DNA from: Pohlia nutans
Lineage: Eukaryota; Streptophyta; Bryopsida; Bryales; Mniaceae
Assembly (NCBI GenBank): GCA_022496805.1
Contig: CM040093.1
Location: 6,596,213 to 6,660,212, forward strand
Direction of reading: 5' to 3'
Length of the DNA: 64,000 bases
Shown here: positions 59,836 to 64,000 of the stretch, in pieces
Layout: each line of letters begins with the position of its first letter
Position numbering within the stretch: the stretch's first letter is position 1
The notes under the pieces: generated by a model
Seen by the model: the letters and a program-made list of their open reading frames with translations, nothing else
Databases searched by the model: none
What the model was told of the DNA's origin: nothing
Program-made: the position numbers and the translations under genes

Positions 59836-61320
59836 AAGTACAGTACATGAAAATCAAATGTGTATGTACATTTACATATTTGTTACACCATGGTAATATC
59901 CACTGAACTTGAAACTCCAATACATATCTGAATTTCTAGAGTTTTTCAAAAATTCAAAATACAGGAGAAACTGAAGTTGGGAAGATTCATTTTTTTCCTT
60001 AGCTGCAATGCAAAAGAACTGAACTGTATGGCCTAAATTTAGTTTCAGCATGAAAAAACAAAAACATAGAAAATACACTAGATTTTTAAAACTCATATTT
60101 ACACTATATTTTTACAACGAATTTTGTAATCAAGACCCATGAAAAATCCAATAATAGGTTGAATGACCATAATGTATTGAATGCATCTCGCGAAAAACTG
60201 TTTTAAAAAAAATGTCTCCCAAAGCAATGCTAATTTATTTATTTATTTTCATAAAATCAAGTAGATGATATTCTGTTATTACTGTGTTAATGCATGTCAT
60301 CTTGTTTCACATTTCTCAATCCAGCATGTGGAAGGGCCTACTGATTTCTATATTGCTCGATATATTGATATGGTTGAATTGTAGTAGTATTTTGTTGCAT
60401 CCATTTTGTACGAATATATTGTACTAATAATGGTTGCATCCATTTTCTTACTTCGGGGTTCCTGTGAATGTGGATGTATTGTACCCTGAACCCCTAAACG
60501 TCCTCTCTCCAAATTTGGAGAATGTAAAAAATGTCTTATAAAATGTAACTAAGAGGGATATTATGAACTTAATGTATCAATACAAGTTGTACGTAATGAA
60601 TTTTTTATTCTATCTATGTGGTTAGATCTATGATTGTTGTTACCAGTATTGTTGTATAAAATTTAAGACTTGAAATTCAAAATTCATTTGGAATTTGATT
60701 ACGAATAAGATAATGACAATTAGTACATGAAATTTGATGTGATTGGTTGAAATGTAATACTCGAAGTGTAGGTAGTTATGCCGTATTGTTTGGTTGCTTA
60801 GTTTTATGAGTTCACTTTTTAAGAGCATATTTGAACTAAAATCTTTGAAATTTTCAGGGAATCACTAGAACATGAAATGAGGCCTAATTTTTTTCTAAAT
60901 CATCCCCATTCTAATCGAATCAGACATGCATGAAGCTAACTTCCCATGAATTATATAATAAAAAATCCACATTGCAAACAATGAGTGATGGATGACAAAA
61001 TTGTGTATGATTCTGTACCTCGTCCACTTTATGTATGATGAACATTTAGAGGTTCAGGGAGTTTCAATACTAGTGTGTCAAATTATTATGATTTTAGAAT
61101 TCAGAATGTACGAAATACCATTTCTTACTTTCTTCAATTTTAATTTTTTTACTAATTATGGCTTTTTGGATATCACCAAGCACAAGACATTCATATAAAT
61201 TTTTGATTCGCATTTTCAATATTGCTTTGTAAATTTATCAAAAGATGGACATGTATGCTTCAATTTTGTCTTCTTTATTTACGAAAGTAACTTCAATGTA
61301 CTGAGGTAGTACAGAATATT
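59836..61320. other. AT-rich interval with a repeat copy
   Basis: 60495-60770 matches 55545-55800. No supported gene. Confidence 0.45.
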
Positions 61321-61345
61321 CCACGCTTTCTCACCCGGCCCCGCC

Positions 61346-61822
61346 TCACCTGTCAGATCGAGGTCGGCCGTGGACCGTCGATCTTGATGAACGGCCCACA
61401 TCCCCCGAGCCCACGCTGGAGCTGGATGATGGGCTGTCGTTAGGCTCCCCAACTCCCGAGAGCCGCCGGCCGCCACTGTTCAATGCTGCCGCTGCGCTCT
61501 CCGTCTGTCCTCCGCTGCTGTTTCCCTCAGTCCCGGCGTAGGCGGCTTCAGCCGCGTTTTCCACAGTCTCCTTTCCGCTCTCTGTACTTGCTCTTGTGTC
61601 GAGCATCGTGTTTGTAATCATCGCTGGCTCATGACGGTACATTTGGGAATTGATCATAGAAAAGCGTGAGGGACAACGGAGCGGAGGCTGAAGGGCGCCG
61701 GGGATAGTCGATCTGTGGCGTGCTGCTGCTGGACGCGCTACGCTAGCGTCGCGGGAGGGGCGCTCATACGGTACCTGCTGGCAATCGTGTGTGCACGGGC
61801 TACAATGCTGCAGCGCTATCAT
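61346..61822 (-). CDS. Hypothetical first exon, Ser/Gly-rich
   Basis: A GC-rich frame from an ATG at 61822 encodes about 158 residues with no domain. The second half is Ser/Gly-rich and disordered (SPSSSSSVGSGDVGRSSRST). Near its end it contains CTGACAG/GTGAGG, a strong splice donor, so it may be the first exon of a gene reading leftward. No downstream exons are visible in the AT-rich DNA. Its start overlaps the edge of the inverted-repeat arm (61800). It may be a captured gene fragment. Confidence 0.3.
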   Translation of the reverse strand: MIALQHCSPCTHDCQQVPYERPSRDASVARPAAARHRSTIPGALQPPLRCPSRFSMINSQMYRHEPAMITNTMLDTRASTESGKETVENAAEAAYAGTEGNSSGGQTESAAAALNSGGRRLSGVGEPNDSPSSSSSVGSGDVGRSSRSTVHGRPRSDR

Positions 61823-62070
61823 TGTGAAGTGAGTTTAGAACTGCGGGAAGCATAGACGATGCCGGAGTATCCTGTGTTTGTTGTATGCATGATCGCGGTC
61901 TATGAATCAGAGGTTGCTGTATTTACGTAGATTCAGAGATTGCGGTCACCGTTCTGTTGTGCACGACCTCCCAGAGTTGTCGTGGACTGCTACGGCTAGA
62001 TCGCAGTATTCGTTTAGTTAGGCTATAGACAACATATTGGAACTGTTTGAAATCTACAACTGCCATAGAT

Positions 62071-62512
62071 TTGGTGGGCACTGGCTTACTGGATCTATGG
62101 CAGTTGTAGATTTTAGACAGTCATACTATGGTGGAAAACTCCTAAGTAAACGCTTACTTTGTACTAGAAAGTCTGGTATGGGGGCGTCGTCTTGCATGTT
62201 GCGGTTTAGGAAATGTAAAACAGTGACAGATCAAATGAGCAATGCCCAGGCGGATGTATGGCAGATGTAGATTTCAGAAAGTCCTAGGACGGTAGAGAAC
62301 TCCGAAGTAAACGCGTATGGCAATATTCGTGTAGTTGGGATTTAAAGTGTACAAGCGCCATAGATGTAGTGGGAAATTGCCCACTGGATCTGTCACTTGT
62401 AGGCTCAGAAACAGTCAGAAATTGATCCAAAGTGCGAAGTACACGAATATTGCCATGGCTCACTTCGTCTTGCAAATTGCGGCTGTTGGATCCAGTGAGC
62501 AATGCCCAGCTG
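62071..62512. repeat. Degenerate palindromes in the right arm
   Basis: Variants at 62071, 62232, 62366 and 62492 correspond to those in the left arm. 62366 keeps GGGAAATTGCCCACTGGATC. Confidence 0.7.
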
Positions 62513-62682
62513 GATGTATTCTTTACTGTATTTCTTTATCCAAAAAGAAATACAGTAGAGTATTTTGAAATATTAAGCCATATATACATATTTTGCTAAC
62601 ACCGTAGAATACAACGGCAGTACAACTGCGGGTAGCACTAATATACGAAACGACAAGAAGAGGGATGAAATTCTTGGCTTGG

Positions 62683-62704
62683 CCAGTGGGCAATTGCCCA
62701 CTGG
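62683..62704. repeat. Perfect palindrome copy in the right arm
   Basis: Counterpart of 48465-48486. Confidence 0.9.
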
Positions 62705-63374
62705 AAATGCGTTGTTGGGTAATTCTCTTTCCCATAGGAGGCAGTGATTCACCTGCCCGGATGCACAAAACTCTGGTATGACTCATATCACGTGGGCCTT
62801 GACTGTCGAAGTGAAAAGGAACTACGGGTCCCTACAGGACTATAGTGCACCTTATATTGAGTAGGAGTGAGGCAGCAGAGTTGTTCAGCTGCATAGTAGG
62901 ATAACAGTGGACAGAGAAGGCAGTGAGCCATTCAACATGGCAGCAAGAGCATTATAGTAGAAAGTGAAATAAGGAGTCAGGTGAGGTACAAATTCAGTGG
63001 GCACGGTTGCAGTCAGAGCCATATAGAGAGGCGTTTCAGGGGTACTGTAAACTCCGCAGTAGACGTGCAGGTTCTGTAATAGTATGCTTATAACTGAGTA
63101 CATCAAACAAGTGCTGCTGCAACGCATGGGAACTACGAAGAGGACAGTCTTACGGAGGGACGTCCCCAATGGATGGTATACATAGTGTGTGGCGAAATGC
63201 GCGGTGGGGGAATACCAGGTGGACATGAGTCCCTCAGTGTATGGGTGCAAGTCCGCAGTACTGGATGTGACTCTCCCTACCATACAGAACGTTGAAGCGC
63301 TGCAGCCGGCATGCATGGGAGTAGGGAAGCCGATTATAAGTTACATGGCTGAGACGTCACAACCACTTGTACAG

Positions 63375-63396
63375 TCAGTGGGCAATTGCCCAGTGG
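63375..63396. repeat. Palindrome copy
   Basis: Near-perfect (TCAGTGGGCAA, TTGCCCAGTGG). Confidence 0.85.
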
Positions 63397-63703
63397 CGGA
63401 ATAGAATCCGTGTACTGCAATGTAGGAAGGAATGAACGGTAGCAGTACTGCCAAGTGTAGATCCGAAGCAGGAAAAACAGAATTGAACAGTTGCACGAGC
63501 GTGGCGTGGGGGCCGGGAATGCCAAATATGATGCCCACGGAATTGCACAGCCCCGGAGGTACTCACCGCAGGCCACAGAATCATGTGGGCATGGCGGTGG
63601 TAATTTCAATAGGATGGAGGCGTACCTGTTATGTAGTAATGATTGCTTACACAGTGTAAGTGCGAGTATCCATCCTAGTGGGACTCTAGGAAATACAACA
63701 GAT

Positions 63704-63725
63704 CCAGTGGGCAATTGCCCACTGG
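63704..63725. repeat. Perfect palindrome copy
   Basis: Perfect 22-bp copy preceded by GAT, part of the longer GATCCAGTGGG half-site. Confidence 0.9.
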
Positions 63726-64000
63726 AGTCATGACAGTTGTACTGTGAAGGACTCATGCCGACGATGAGGTGGGAAGTCCGACTTCAACTGTGAATTTGAA
63801 TGTGGAGTGCAGTTTCTGCGTTCTATACAGTGCGCATAAACCGTACTATATCATGACATAGGCGAAGAGAATGTTGTAGTTCAGAGAAATGTGAAGGTGA
63901 GAATACTAACCGGGATAGTGAAGTGCAATTTGCACAGTGGGAACCGCAAAATACGCAAAGGACATTTGTGGATGAATTAACGGACTTCAGTTAAGGTAAT

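Larger units (their letters stand above)
61800..62960 (-). repeat. Right arm of a large inverted repeat
   Basis: Reverse complement of 48205-49425. Outside 62960 the similarity stops, as it does left of 48205. Neither arm carries a convincing gene. Confidence 0.9.
62961..64000. other. Interval with palindromes, no recognised gene
   Basis: Open frames on the minus strand (62885-63316 and 63334-63756) lack domains, and one of them runs through palindromes. No gene is supported. Confidence 0.35.

Noticed and set aside
62885..63316. 143-codon minus frame
   Set aside because: No domain, and it overlaps the edge of the inverted-repeat arm without an equivalent frame in the other arm.

Overview
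The window looks like nuclear DNA of a land plant, most likely a non-seed plant such as a bryophyte. The assignment is by inference only. Plant signs are secreted eight-cysteine lipid transfer proteins, a SUVR-type SET methyltransferase with a plant-like pre-SET region, small GT-AG introns, and telo-box (AAACCCTA) promoter motifs. A DD34E Tc1-type transposase remnant and a transposase-like gene that I associate mainly with animal genomes argue against a typical seed plant. Most of the window is non-coding and repeat-rich.

Region 1 (1-23 kb): six tandem, minus-strand lipid transfer protein genes of near-identical sequence (coding starts near 1701, 4635, 7544, 16991, 20390 and 22629). Each has one long exon and a tiny second exon of 23 bases. 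Promoters and 3' flanks were duplicated with the genes. A possible seventh, decayed copy lies at the left edge. The array is interrupted near 8-16 kb by miniature inverted-repeat elements, a GC-rich repeat island, a 221-bp tandem repeat, a small Ala/Pro-rich ORF and a poly-A retroposed insertion.

Region 2 (23-31.7 kb): mostly non-coding, with a dead Tc1-type transposon (27165-28782) and a 0.57-kb imperfect inverted repeat.

Region 3 (31.8-47.2 kb): three long multi-exon genes. A ParB-like gene (minus, 37060-31817) is divergent from a SET-domain gene (plus, 38094-42929), which converges on a DDE-transposase-like gene (minus, 46851-43555). All three keep their reading frame over long distances yet carry in-frame stop codons (4, 2 and 1). 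Every one of these stops is explicable as a single C-to-T change of CGA, CAG or CAA. A 22-bp palindrome (half-site CCAGTGGGCAA followed by its reverse complement) recurs in the introns, exons and divergent promoter of this region.

Region 4 (48-64 kb): two arms of about 1.2 kb in inverted orientation (48205-49425 and 61800-62960), carrying the same palindromes. They flank about 12 kb of mostly AT-rich, gene-poor DNA that includes a near-perfect 1-kb palindrome. This could be a large foldback element or an inverted duplication. The most interesting possibility is that the ParB-like gene, the palindromes, the SET gene and the transposase-like gene belong to one selfish or epigenetic system. The sequence suggests this but does not prove it.
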